A stretch of DNA of 64,000 nucleotides, taken from Gemmobacter aquatilis. Lineage in GTDB: Bacteria > Pseudomonadota > Alphaproteobacteria > Rhodobacterales > Rhodobacteraceae. The stretch lies in assembly GCF_900110025.1 (NCBI RefSeq), contig NZ_FOCE01000006.1:169986-233985 (forward strand), written 5' to 3'. Every line of letters begins with the position of its first letter. Position 1 is the stretch's first letter. The notes under the pieces are model-generated. The model worked only from the letters and a program-made list of their open reading frames with translations, ran no database searches and had not been told where the DNA came from. Below are positions 7,782 to 16,215 of the stretch, one piece after another. Made by a program: the position numbers and the translations under genes.

Positions 7782-8816
7782 TCAGCGCCGCTTGCTGCGC
7801 TGCGGGGCAGACTTGTTGCCGCGCGGGCCGGTTTGAACCGGGGTGTTGGCGCGGTTTTCCGCGTCCAGTTTGCGCCAGCGTTCCAGACGCTCGGCCGACA
7901 GGGTGCCCGCCGCCACCGCCGCCTGCACGGCACAGCCCGGCTCATGCGCATGGGTGCAATCGCGGAACCGGCAGGCCGGGGCCAGTTCGGTGATCTCGGC
8001 AAACAGCACGTCCAGACCGGCCGCAACGTCGCTCACATGCAGCGTCCGCATCCCCGGCGTGTCGATCACCCAGCCGCCGCCCGCAATGGCATGCAGCGAC
8101 CGGGCGGTCGTCGTATGGCGCCCCTTGGCGTCATGTTCCCGGATGCCGCCGGTCGGCTGCGCCTGATCCGGCGCCTTGTCGGCCAGCGTGTTCAGCAGCG
8201 TCGATTTGCCGACGCCCGAAGACCCGACCAGCGCAACCGTCTGGCCCGGGCCGCACCAGGGCGCAAGGGCAAGGGCCGCATCCGGGGCCTTGGCATTCAG
8301 CAGCACAACGGCAAGGCCACGCTGCAAGGCCGCGACCTCGGCGCGATAGGTTTCGGCATCGGCCACCTGATCAATCTTCGTCAGAACGGCCACCGGGTTG
8401 GCCCCGGCCTCGTTCGCCAGCGCCAGATAGCGTTCCAGCCGCGCCAGATTGAAATCCTCGTTGCACGAGGTCACGATGAACAGCGTATCCACATTGGCCG
8501 CAATCAGTTGCGGGATATGGGCGCTTTCCGTCCGGCGGCGCAGCACGGTCCTCCGGTCCAGCCTGCGAACGGTCATCCGGGTTTCGGGATCCATCAGAAC
8601 CCAGTCGCCGACCGCGAAATCCATTGTGCCGCCGCCCTGCAAACCCAGCCGGATCTGCGCGCCGCTGCCGGTTTCCGCCATCAGCCGTGATCGGTGCACG
8701 ACGGCGATGCGAACCGGAACAAGGCCGGCATCGGCAGGTTCGATCTGCTCGGCAAAGAACGGCGACCAGCCAAGGCTGGCCAGCGCGGCAGAAGGCATCT
8801 GAAAGGCCGGTGTCAT
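7782..8816 (-). CDS. rsgA: Ribosome small-subunit maturation GTPase RsgA
   Basis: A 344-residue circularly permuted GTPase that acts in late 30S subunit maturation. An N-terminal OB-fold region is followed by the G4-like motif TKID at about residue 148. The P-loop GSSGVGKST comes after it at about 195-205, and this order is the mark of the permutation. A C-terminal zinc-binding segment, CRFRDCTHAHEPGC, lies at about 280-300. The C-terminal tail is basic. Length and motifs are normal for the family. Confidence 0.93.
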   Translation of the reverse strand: MTPAFQMPSAALASLGWSPFFAEQIEPADAGLVPVRIAVVHRSRLMAETGSGAQIRLGLQGGGTMDFAVGDWVLMDPETRMTVRRLDRRTVLRRRTESAHIPQLIAANVDTLFIVTSCNEDFNLARLERYLALANEAGANPVAVLTKIDQVADAETYRAEVAALQRGLAVVLLNAKAPDAALALAPWCGPGQTVALVGSSGVGKSTLLNTLADKAPDQAQPTGGIREHDAKGRHTTTARSLHAIAGGGWVIDTPGMRTLHVSDVAAGLDVLFAEITELAPACRFRDCTHAHEPGCAVQAAVAAGTLSAERLERWRKLDAENRANTPVQTGPRGNKSAPQRSKRR

Positions 8817-8915
8817 GCCCCATACATGACTGCCGCCCGTGGAAGATGCAACATTTGCTCTGACCTTGGCCCGCGATCCCCCCGGAAATCGGACCGCCTG
8901 CGCGACATGCCCCCT

Positions 8916-9851
8916 TCAGGTGCCCAGCGCGGCCAGCAGATGCTCCACAAACCGCGCAACGGCGGGCCGTTCCAGCGCCGCCGTCTGACATTTCAGAAAG
9001 TTCCCCCGCCCCGCCGTCAGCGTCGCCGGATGCGCCGGAACCAGCCGCCCCGCCGCAAGGTCGGCGCGGATCATGTGCTGCCAGCCCAGCATGACACCCT
9101 CGCCCGCCAGCGCCGCCCCGATCAGCAGCGACACCTTGTTGGTGGACAGGCTCGATGCCGCCTTCTGCCAGCGGCTGCCCTGCGCACGGAACCATTCCTC
9201 CCAGCCCAAGGGTTGCCAGCCGATGGCCTCCGCGCTCCAATGCCGGTCGTGCAGATGCAGCAGATTGGCGCGGTTCAGGCTTTCCGCCTCGGCAAAGGGC
9301 CCATGCTGCGCCAGATAGGCCGGGCTGCACACCGGCTGCGCCACCTCGGGGAACAGGTAATGCAGCACCTCACCCACCTCGCAGCGCTCGTTCCCGCACA
9401 GCAGCGCCAGATCGACGCCGGAGTAATTGCGCAGCGTATCATCCTCGTCCGAGGCGAGGATCACGAAGCCGACCTCGGGATGATCGGCGCGAAAGCTGTC
9501 GATCAGCGGTTTCAGCCAGAACCCCGCCATGCCGTCGGTGGCCGAAACCGTCACCACCTGCGGCGCGGTATCAGGCTGCAACAGCGCCACGCCCGCGCTG
9601 ATCGTATCCAGCCCCGCCCCCACCGCACCAAACAGATCGGCCCCGGCGCGGGTCAGGTCCAGCGCATTGTGGCGGCGGATGAACAGTTCCACCTCCAGCG
9701 CCTTTTCCAGCAGGCGGATCTGTTGGCTGACGGCGCCCTGCGTGATGTTCAACTCGCGCGCCGCAAGGGTGAACGACAGATGCTTGGCCGCCACCTCGAA
9801 GGTGGCCAGCGCGCCCAGCGAGGGCAGATGTCTGCGGCGAACTGGTCTCAT
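8916..9851 (-). CDS. LysR-family regulator (GcvA-like)
   Basis: About 311 residues. The N-terminal winged HTH (LGALATFEVAAKHLSFTLAA...ITQGAVSQQIRLLE) covers residues about 10-60, and a periplasmic-binding-protein-like effector domain follows. The N-terminal style is that of the GcvA/AmpR branch. It is the last gene of a leftward operon after the DapA-like, aldehyde dehydrogenase and FAD oxidoreductase genes, 7 nt after the oxidoreductase stop, so it probably regulates that operon. The start at 9851 (MRPVRRRHLPSL) matches family alignments; in-frame codons upstream fall inside the preceding gene. Confidence 0.85.
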   Translation of the reverse strand: MRPVRRRHLPSLGALATFEVAAKHLSFTLAARELNITQGAVSQQIRLLEKALEVELFIRRHNALDLTRAGADLFGAVGAGLDTISAGVALLQPDTAPQVVTVSATDGMAGFWLKPLIDSFRADHPEVGFVILASDEDDTLRNYSGVDLALLCGNERCEVGEVLHYLFPEVAQPVCSPAYLAQHGPFAEAESLNRANLLHLHDRHWSAEAIGWQPLGWEEWFRAQGSRWQKAASSLSTNKVSLLIGAALAGEGVMLGWQHMIRADLAAGRLVPAHPATLTAGRGNFLKCQTAALERPAVARFVEHLLAALGT

Positions 9852-9858
9852 GCCCCTG

Positions 9859-11205
9859 TCACTCCGCCCTTGCCTGCCATTCCTTCCAGCGAAGATAGAG
9901 GTTCGCGCCAATCGTGTCGAACGGATGTGGCGGCAGGCGGGCCGGTTCGGCCTCGGCGGTGAAAAACCCGGTGATGGCACTGGTCTGGCCGCAGGCCAGC
10001 TCCGCCGCGCCGATGCCGGTCAGCGTGCCGCGCGCCGTGCCCAGCCCGTTCTGCACGCAGGCCGAAAACAGCCCCGGCTCCAGCTCGCGCATCACCGACA
10101 CCGCGTTTTTCGACAGGCACAGATGCCCCGACCACGCATGTTCAAACGGCAACCCGGCCAGTTGCGGAAAGCGCGCCTCGAATTTCTGCCGCATCTTGCG
10201 CGTCACGCGGGCCAGATCGGCGGCGCTGGTCTGCATGTCGGGCCGGTAATAGCCGCCCTGCCGGATCACGATCCGGTTGCCGCCCTGCGCAGTGGAAATC
10301 CGCCGCACCGTGCTGCCCATCGGATCGGCGGGCGTGGCGCCCCAGCAGTCCTGCCCGCCCAGCGCGCGCAACGCCTCGGCCGGGATTTCGGCGGTCATGC
10401 AGGCATTCAGCAGGATATGCATCAGCCGCCCCTGCTTGAAGCCAAAGCTTTCCAGATGGCCGTTATTCGCCAGAATCACCTTCGCCGCGGTGATCGCCCC
10501 GCCCGCGCCCAGCAACCGCCAGCCCGCGCCCACCGCCTCGAACCGGGTCACCGGGCTTTGTTCCAGAATCGTCACGCCCTCCCGCTCCAGCCCCTCGGCC
10601 AGCCCGCGCACATAGCCCGCCGGTTGCAGCATCGCCGTGCCCGGCGTGAACAACCCGCCCTGATAATAGCCGCTGCCGGTGATCTGCCGCATCACCTGCG
10701 CATCCAGCATCTCATGCGGTTCCTTCAGCGCCGCCAGATGCGCGGCATAGCTGACATTCGCCGCCATGCCGACACCCGACCCCGCCGCGTTGATCTTGCC
10801 CGACCGCTGAAAATACCCCGCCGGGATCGCATAATCGCGCACGGCGGCTTCCGCGAAATCAATCGCATGACGGTTCAGCCGGGTCAGCACCCGGTCGCGC
10901 GCCTCACCCGCCCCGGCATAGTCGGAGGAGGTGAGTTCATGCGGCAGATCAATCATGAAGCCCGAATTGCGCCCCGCCGCCCCTTCGGCCACACGGCCCG
11001 CATCCAGCACGATCACCCGCGCGTCCGGCGCGATCTGGCGCAGCCGCCGTGCCGCCGACAGGCCCGCAAACCCCGCGCCAATGATGGCCACATCGCAGCC
11101 CATCTCGCCCCGCAGCGCCGCACGCGGCGCCGCCGGGGGCAGGATCGCGGCCCAGCCCGCCGGGCCGGTATGGACAGGAAGACGGCGAACGGAACGCAGG
11201 CTCAT
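9859..11205 (-). CDS. FAD-dependent amine/amino-acid oxidoreductase (DAO family)
   Basis: About 448 residues. The ADP-binding motif DVAIIGAGFAGLSAARRL is near residues 36-53, followed by the second FAD motif around AAGRNSGFM. The DAO fold continues to a C-terminal GTLTGIGAAELA motif. Such enzymes oxidise C-N bonds of amines or amino acids to an imine or aldehyde; the closest style is the PuuB/ordL group. The start at 11205 is chosen because GAGGG lies 5 nt upstream. It follows the aldehyde dehydrogenase by 7 nt in the same operon, so the aldehyde it forms may be the substrate of that enzyme. Confidence 0.83.
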   Translation of the reverse strand: MSLRSVRRLPVHTGPAGWAAILPPAAPRAALRGEMGCDVAIIGAGFAGLSAARRLRQIAPDARVIVLDAGRVAEGAAGRNSGFMIDLPHELTSSDYAGAGEARDRVLTRLNRHAIDFAEAAVRDYAIPAGYFQRSGKINAAGSGVGMAANVSYAAHLAALKEPHEMLDAQVMRQITGSGYYQGGLFTPGTAMLQPAGYVRGLAEGLEREGVTILEQSPVTRFEAVGAGWRLLGAGGAITAAKVILANNGHLESFGFKQGRLMHILLNACMTAEIPAEALRALGGQDCWGATPADPMGSTVRRISTAQGGNRIVIRQGGYYRPDMQTSAADLARVTRKMRQKFEARFPQLAGLPFEHAWSGHLCLSKNAVSVMRELEPGLFSACVQNGLGTARGTLTGIGAAELACGQTSAITGFFTAEAEPARLPPHPFDTIGANLYLRWKEWQARAE

Positions 11206-11212
11206 TGCACCC

Positions 11213-12712
11213 TCACGCAATCGCGCTGTCGCTGGTATCGGTCAGGTCCAGCCAGATGGTTTTCAACTGGGTATATTGATCATGGGCATGGATGGAATTG
11301 TCCCGCCCGCCAAAGCCCGATTGCTTGTAGCCGCCGAAAGGCGTGGTGATGTCGCCCTCGCCAAAGCTGTTCACCGTCACCGTGCCCGCCCGCAGCATCC
11401 GCGCCCCGCGCAGCGCCCGCTTGCCATTGGCGGTGAAGATGGATGCAGCAAGGCCATAATCGGTATCATTCGCCACCGCGATTGCCTGTTCAAAGCTGGT
11501 GACCGGCACCACCGTCAGGATCGGGCCAAAGATTTCCTCGGTCGCCAGACGCGAGCCCTGCGCCGCCTCGACAATCGTCGGCTCGATGAACCCTTCGGCC
11601 ACCACCTTGCCGCCCATCAGCACGGTATCGGCCAGTTCAAGATAGGCCGCCACCTTGGCGAAATGCGCCTTGGACACCAGCGCCCCCACCCGCACTTCCG
11701 GGTTCAGCGGATCACCCACAACCCATTCGCGGGCGTGCTGCGCCACCTTCTCCAGCAGCCGGTCCTTCACGCCGGTCTGCACGATCAGACGCGACGCCGC
11801 CGAACAGTTCTGCCCCATGTTCCAGAAGGCGCCGTTCACCACATGCGCCGCCACGGCATCCAGATCCTCGGCATCATCCAGCACGATGCAGGGGTTCTTG
11901 CCGCCCAGTTCCAGCACCACCTCTTTTAGGTTGCTGTCGGCGGAATAGTGCAGAAAGCGCCGCCCGGTCACGGTCGATCCGGTAAACGACACCATATCGA
12001 CATCCGGGTGCCGCCCCAGCGGCTCGCCCACCTCGGCGCCAGATCCGGTGACCACGTTCAAAACCCCGCGCGGTAGCCCGGCGTCCGAGGCCAGTTCCGC
12101 CAGCCGCAGCGCGGTCAGGCTGGTTTCCGCTGCAGGTTTCACCACCACCGAACAGCCCGCCGCCAGCGCCGGGCCGATCTTCCACGCCAGCATCAGCAGC
12201 GGGAAGTTCCACGGCAGCACCAGCCCCACCACACCCACCGGCTCGCGCACCACCAAAGCGATATGGTCGTTGGAGGCGGGGGCGACCTGATCATAGATCT
12301 TGTCGATCAACTCGCCATGCCATTGGATGACATGGGCGGTTTCCGGCACATCCACGGTTTCGCAATCATAGATCGTCTTGCCGCTATCAAGGCTTTCCAT
12401 CACCGCCAACTCGCGGGCATTGCGCTCGATCAGCTTGGCCAACCGCACCAGCACATCCTTGCGCGCGCCGGGCGGCAACCGCGACCAGCGGCCGTCCTCG
12501 AAGGCTTCGCGCGCCTTGGCCACCGCCAGACCCACATCGGCCGCGCCACAGGCCGCCACCGTGCCCAGCACCGTGCCGGTGGCCGGGTTCACTGTCTCGA
12601 AGGTCGCGCCCGAAATCGCCGGGCGATAGCCGCCGTCGATATAGGCATTCTGCGGCAGGTCCAGCGACGCGGCGATGGCGCGGTATTCCTCATGCGTCAG
12701 AAGATCGGTCAT
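11213..12712 (-). CDS. NAD(P)-dependent aldehyde dehydrogenase (PuuC-like)
   Basis: About 499 residues, a full-length ALDH. It shows the cofactor-site LPWNFPLLMLAWK, the general-base motif ELGGKNP and the catalytic cysteine in NMGQNCSAASR, followed by EEIFGPILTV and PFGGYKQSG. Sequence style is near gamma-glutamyl-gamma-aminobutyraldehyde dehydrogenase and related aminoaldehyde dehydrogenases. It oxidises the aldehyde probably produced by the FAD enzyme encoded just downstream. The start at 12712 lies 1 nt from the stop of the DapA-like gene, so these genes are tightly coupled. Confidence 0.85.
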   Translation of the reverse strand: MTDLLTHEEYRAIAASLDLPQNAYIDGGYRPAISGATFETVNPATGTVLGTVAACGAADVGLAVAKAREAFEDGRWSRLPPGARKDVLVRLAKLIERNARELAVMESLDSGKTIYDCETVDVPETAHVIQWHGELIDKIYDQVAPASNDHIALVVREPVGVVGLVLPWNFPLLMLAWKIGPALAAGCSVVVKPAAETSLTALRLAELASDAGLPRGVLNVVTGSGAEVGEPLGRHPDVDMVSFTGSTVTGRRFLHYSADSNLKEVVLELGGKNPCIVLDDAEDLDAVAAHVVNGAFWNMGQNCSAASRLIVQTGVKDRLLEKVAQHAREWVVGDPLNPEVRVGALVSKAHFAKVAAYLELADTVLMGGKVVAEGFIEPTIVEAAQGSRLATEEIFGPILTVVPVTSFEQAIAVANDTDYGLAASIFTANGKRALRGARMLRAGTVTVNSFGEGDITTPFGGYKQSGFGGRDNSIHAHDQYTQLKTIWLDLTDTSDSAIA

Positions 12713-12713
12713 C

Positions 12714-13631
12714 TCAATTCCCTTCCCGGATCGCGGCAATCGTGGTTTTCAGCGTGCGGATCACCTGTTCCAGCGCGCGCTTTTCGTCCTTGTTCAGCCC
12801 TTTCAGCGGCGGGCGCAGCGGCCCGGCCTTCAGGCCCGTCGTCTCGATGCCATGCTTGATGCACTGGATGAACTTGCCGCCCTGCTCCAGCACCCGCATC
12901 AGCGGCAGCATGGCCGACATGATGCGCCGCCCCTTGGCGAAATCGCCCTGCAACACGCAGGTTTCATACAGATAGATGTGTTCTTCCGGCAGGAAGTTGG
13001 ATCCGGCGCAGATCCAGCTTCGCGCGCCCCAGGCAAAGAACTCCAGCGCCTGATCGTCCATGCCGCAGGACATCTGGATATGCGGGTAATCGCGCGCCAG
13101 CAGATGCACCCGGTTGATATCGCCCGAGCTTTCCTTGATGCCGATCACGTTCTTCGACCGGCCCACCCGGTCCAGAAACTCCACCCCCATCTCCACCCCC
13201 ATCCGGCCCGGATAGTTGTAGAGGATGATCGGCAGATCCGCCGCACGGTCGATCGCCAGCGCGTTCAGCGCGTTTTCCCGTTCCGTCGGCACCGAATAGG
13301 GCGGCGTGCCCAGCAGGATGCCATCCGCCCCCATCGCCTTGGCGCCCGAGGCCAGCGCCAGCGAATCCGGCGTGCGCAGCGCCCCGGTGCCGATGAACAC
13401 CGGCAGGCGGCCCTTCGCGCGCTCCACCACGAACCGCGCGATCTGCAGCCGTTCTTCCACCGTTTCGGCATAATTCTCGCCGGTGGACCCGCCCGAGATC
13501 AACCCGTGAACCCCCGCCGTGGCCAGCCGGTCCACCAGTTCCGCCAAAGCGTCGAAATCCACGCCGAGATCAGCGTGAAACGGCGTGATGACCGGGGTAT
13601 AGATGCCTTCCAGCCGATAGCGGACTGTCAT
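12714..13631 (-). CDS. DapA-family lyase/dehydratase (class I aldolase, not necessarily DapA)
   Basis: A 305-residue (beta/alpha)8 protein. The Schiff-base lysine lies in IGIKESSGD (about residue 165) and the proton-relay tyrosine in LYNYPGRMG (about 136). The phosphate/carboxylate loop reads GGSTGEN rather than the GTTGE of true dihydrodipicolinate synthase. This, and the setting with an ALDH and an FAD oxidoreductase, points to a catabolic 2-oxoacid aldolase or dehydratase, such as the dihydrodipicolinate-synthase-like enzymes of sugar acid or hydroxyproline catabolism. It is the first gene of the leftward operon. GAGAGGG precedes the start. Confidence 0.82.
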   Translation of the reverse strand: MTVRYRLEGIYTPVITPFHADLGVDFDALAELVDRLATAGVHGLISGGSTGENYAETVEERLQIARFVVERAKGRLPVFIGTGALRTPDSLALASGAKAMGADGILLGTPPYSVPTERENALNALAIDRAADLPIILYNYPGRMGVEMGVEFLDRVGRSKNVIGIKESSGDINRVHLLARDYPHIQMSCGMDDQALEFFAWGARSWICAGSNFLPEEHIYLYETCVLQGDFAKGRRIMSAMLPLMRVLEQGGKFIQCIKHGIETTGLKAGPLRPPLKGLNKDEKRALEQVIRTLKTTIAAIREGN

Positions 13632-13995
13632 GGTCGAGGCCCTCTCTTGCGATGTGCCGCCCGACCAGATGCCCGTCTGCCCCGGTCAGGCGCGGGGCAC
13701 AGCCGCCCCATGGGCCAAGGGGTAATCCCGCAGGGCCCCGTCCCGCAAACGAGATTGCTTTGCGGCTTGGCATTAGCTGAACTGATGCCAATGCAGTGCC
13801 TGCCCCAAAAACCTGCAAGGCCGCCGCCGCATCCCGATCCGTCGCCCGGCGGCCCCCGGCCGCGCGGGCGCCCCACCCCGGCGCATTTTCCGCCGCCTGC
13901 CTTGCCCAATTCGGCACGATCCGCTGCCCGCCCCGCGCCTGCGGCACCCCCGCCTGCGCCCTGCCCCTATCCTGTCCCCGGAAAAGGAGACCGCC
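13632..13995. promoter_or_regulatory. Divergent control region with a LysR-type operator candidate
   Basis: A 364-nt non-coding region between the DapA-like operon and the cupin gene. At 13767-13791 a dyad, TTGGCAT-N11-ATGCCAA, encloses ATTAG and CTGAT. That core resembles the ATTAG-N5-CTTAT type of operator used by GcvA/AmpR-like LysR proteins. The LysR gene closing the DapA-like operon (8916-9851) is the obvious candidate to bind it. The rest of the region is C-rich and shows nothing else recognisable. Confidence 0.45.
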
Positions 13996-14349
13996 ATGAC
14001 CCTGCTGAAAACCCTCGACCCCAACCCGAGTTTCGCGCCCACCCACGCCCTGCCCGCCCCCGACCGCCTGATCGAAGGCACGCCCGAATTTTCCACCTGG
14101 GCGATGGACGAGGCGCGCGATGGCAAGATCAAGTCCGGCGTCTGGCAGGCCACGCCGGGCCTGACCCATTCGATCAAGGGCGAAACCTTCGAATTCTGCC
14201 ATATCCTCGAAGGCGTTGTGGAAATCACCGAAAACGGCCAACCGCCCGTCACCTATCGCGCGGGCGACAGCTTCGTGATGAAGCCCGGTTTCGTCGGCAC
14301 CTGGCGCACAATCGAAACCGTGCGCAAGATCTACGTCGTCGCCTATTGA
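13996..14349 (+). CDS. Cupin-domain protein
   Basis: A 117-residue single-domain cupin. The barrel strands include GVWQATPGLTHSIKG, ETFEFCHILEGVVEITENG and YRAGDSFVMKPGFVGTW, close to the small cupin_3 (DUF861) group linked to ureidoglycolate and amino-acid catabolism. The usual first-motif histidines are partly replaced (ETFEFCHILEG), so metal binding is uncertain. AGGAGA lies 9 nt before the ATG. It is transcribed alone, ending at a hairpin. The function is unknown. Confidence 0.78.
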   Translation: MTLLKTLDPNPSFAPTHALPAPDRLIEGTPEFSTWAMDEARDGKIKSGVWQATPGLTHSIKGETFEFCHILEGVVEITENGQPPVTYRAGDSFVMKPGFVGTWRTIETVRKIYVVAY

Positions 14350-14354
14350 TCCGT

Positions 14355-14375
14355 ATGGCGGGCCAAGCCCGCCAT
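14355..14375. terminator. Bidirectional hairpin between the cupin and deacylase genes
   Basis: ATGGCGGGC and GCCCGCCAT form a perfect 9-bp stem with a CAA loop, 5 nt after the cupin stop and 20 nt beyond the stop of the convergent deacylase gene. Confidence 0.6.
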
Positions 14376-14395
14376 TCAGAACACGCGCGGCGGGG

Positions 14396-15517
14396 TCAGC
14401 CCGCCGCCACCTGCCCCAACCCGCGCAGCATGGCGCAGCAGGCTGCCAGTTCCGCCACCGTCACAAACTCGTCCGGTCGATGCGCCCGGTTGATCGAGCC
14501 CGGCCCGCAGATGATCGACGGCACGCCCGCCGCATGAAACAGCCCCGCCTCGGTGCCATAGCTCACCGATTGCAGCGCCGCTTTGCCGGTCAGCCGCTCC
14601 AGCAGTTCCGCCAGACCGCGATCCTCGGGCGGCGGCAGCGCCGGATAGCTGCTCAGCTCGTGATGCGACACCCGCACCCCTTGCAACCCCTCCAGCCGCG
14701 CCAGCACCTGCGCGGTAATATCCTGCGGCGCCTGCCCCGGCACCGACCGCACCTCCATCTGGATGGCACAACGGTCAGGAATGATGTTCACCGCAGCGCC
14801 CCCCCGCACCACACCGGCCACCACCGTCGAATGTGCCGGGGCAAACCGCGCATCAAACGGCCCCTCGGATGCCAGCCGCACCGCCAGATCGCGGATGAAC
14901 AGCAGCACTTCCGCCGCCGGATAGATCGCATTCACCCCCAGATCGGGCTGCGAGCTATGCGCCGCCCGCCCCTCGATCACCAGTTCCACCGCCTGCTTGC
15001 CCTTGTGCGACAGCACCGGCACCATGTCCGACGGCTCGCCCACGATGCAGCCCAGGGGCGGCGCACACAGATCGGGCAGCCGCGCGATCAGATGCCCCAC
15101 GCCCCGGCAGCCGATTTCTTCATCATAGGAAAACGCCAGATGGATGGGCCGCCGCAGATCCATCGCCAGAAATTCCGGCACCATGGCGATCATGCAGGCC
15201 AGATAGCCCTTCATGTCGGTGGCGCCGCGCCCATACAGCCGCCCGCCCTCGGCCCGCAGCCGGAACGGATCGCTGGCCCAGACCTGCCCCTCTGCCGGCA
15301 CCACATCCATATGGCCCGACAGCACATAGCCCGGCACATCGCGCGGCCCGATAGTGGCGAACAGGTTCACCCGGTCGCCCTCCGGCCCCGGCAGCACCGT
15401 GCACTCCACCCCCAACCGCGCCAGATGCGCCCGGATGCACCCGGCCATCCGCGCATTGGAAACACCGGGCAGATCGGCAAGGGCAACAAGATCGGCAAGG
15501 ATCGCTTCGGGCGTCAT
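14396..15517 (-). CDS. argE: M20-family deacylase (acetylornithine deacetylase-like)
   Basis: About 373 residues. The dinuclear zinc ligands are in SGHMDVVPAEG, GRGATDMKG, the catalytic/ligand pair YDEEIGC, GEPSDM and the late histidine in INRAHRPDEF. This is the ArgE/DapE arrangement: hydrolysis of an N-acyl amino acid with a dimerisation domain inserted mid-chain. The start at 15517 is chosen because GGAG lies 6 nt upstream; the open frame extends farther with non-conserved residues. In this catabolic setting it may hydrolyse an N-acyl or N-carbamoyl intermediate rather than serve arginine synthesis, so the symbol is by family only. Confidence 0.82.
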   Translation of the reverse strand: MTPEAILADLVALADLPGVSNARMAGCIRAHLARLGVECTVLPGPEGDRVNLFATIGPRDVPGYVLSGHMDVVPAEGQVWASDPFRLRAEGGRLYGRGATDMKGYLACMIAMVPEFLAMDLRRPIHLAFSYDEEIGCRGVGHLIARLPDLCAPPLGCIVGEPSDMVPVLSHKGKQAVELVIEGRAAHSSQPDLGVNAIYPAAEVLLFIRDLAVRLASEGPFDARFAPAHSTVVAGVVRGGAAVNIIPDRCAIQMEVRSVPGQAPQDITAQVLARLEGLQGVRVSHHELSSYPALPPPEDRGLAELLERLTGKAALQSVSYGTEAGLFHAAGVPSIICGPGSINRAHRPDEFVTVAELAACCAMLRGLGQVAAG

Positions 15518-15671
15518 GTCAGGCTCCAGCAGGCTTTCGCCCATCATCCCCATGCGCCCCCGCAGATCCTGCCGAACCACCCTGCCCACCCGCAATTCCC
15601 TGCCGATCCGCCGCCCTTGCCGGACGACGCGCCCCGCCGCCCTGTGCCATAGTCACGGGAAGGAGACCGCC

Positions 15672-16127
15672 ATGTTCCACACCATCCCCCCCGCAAGCTG
15701 GACCCGCGCCGACGGCTACACCCTCAGCACAGAGCGCAGCCGGATCGACATTGAAACCGTCGCACGCTTCCTCGCCGAACAGGCCTATTGGTCCACCGGC
15801 CTGCCCCGCCCGGTGCTGGAACGCGCACTGGACGGATCCCTGCCGATGGGCCTTTATGCCCCCGATGGCACGATGGCAGGCTTTGCCCGGCTCGTGACGG
15901 ATTACGCCGTCTTCGCCTATCTGCGCGATGTCTTCGTGCTGCCCGCCCATCGCGGGCGCGGCCTGGCACAGTGGCTGGCGCTGACCATCCGCAGCCACCC
16001 CGAACTCGCCACGGTGACAAGCTGGATGCTGGCCACGCGCGACGCCCATGCCGTCTATGCCAAAGCGGGCTACGCCCCCGCCCCGCATCCCGAATACTAC
16101 ATGACCGTGCCGAAACCCGCCCCATAA
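15672..16127 (+). CDS. GNAT-family N-acetyltransferase
   Basis: A 151-residue single-domain acetyltransferase. The acetyl-CoA pyrophosphate motif (VFVLPAHRGRGLAQWL) is in the middle and a WMLATRDAHAVYAKAGY segment, typical of the last helix and strand of the fold, comes late. The substrate is not predictable. An AGGAGA precedes the ATG, and the gene is divergent from the deacylase gene, 154 nt away. It faces the HyuA/HyuB genes in the same direction. Confidence 0.8.
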   Translation: MFHTIPPASWTRADGYTLSTERSRIDIETVARFLAEQAYWSTGLPRPVLERALDGSLPMGLYAPDGTMAGFARLVTDYAVFAYLRDVFVLPAHRGRGLAQWLALTIRSHPELATVTSWMLATRDAHAVYAKAGYAPAPHPEYYMTVPKPAP

Positions 16128-16215
16128 CCCCGGGTTATGGGCACCCGGCGCGCGACGATTGGCCCCCGCCCGCCCCTGCCGCGATACTGACCGCAGCAAC
16201 AGAAGGGGGCACATC

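Noticed and set aside
12714..13631. Calling the DapA-family gene dapA of lysine synthesis
   Set aside because: The GTTGE-type loop is changed and the operon is catabolic, so biosynthetic DapA is unlikely.
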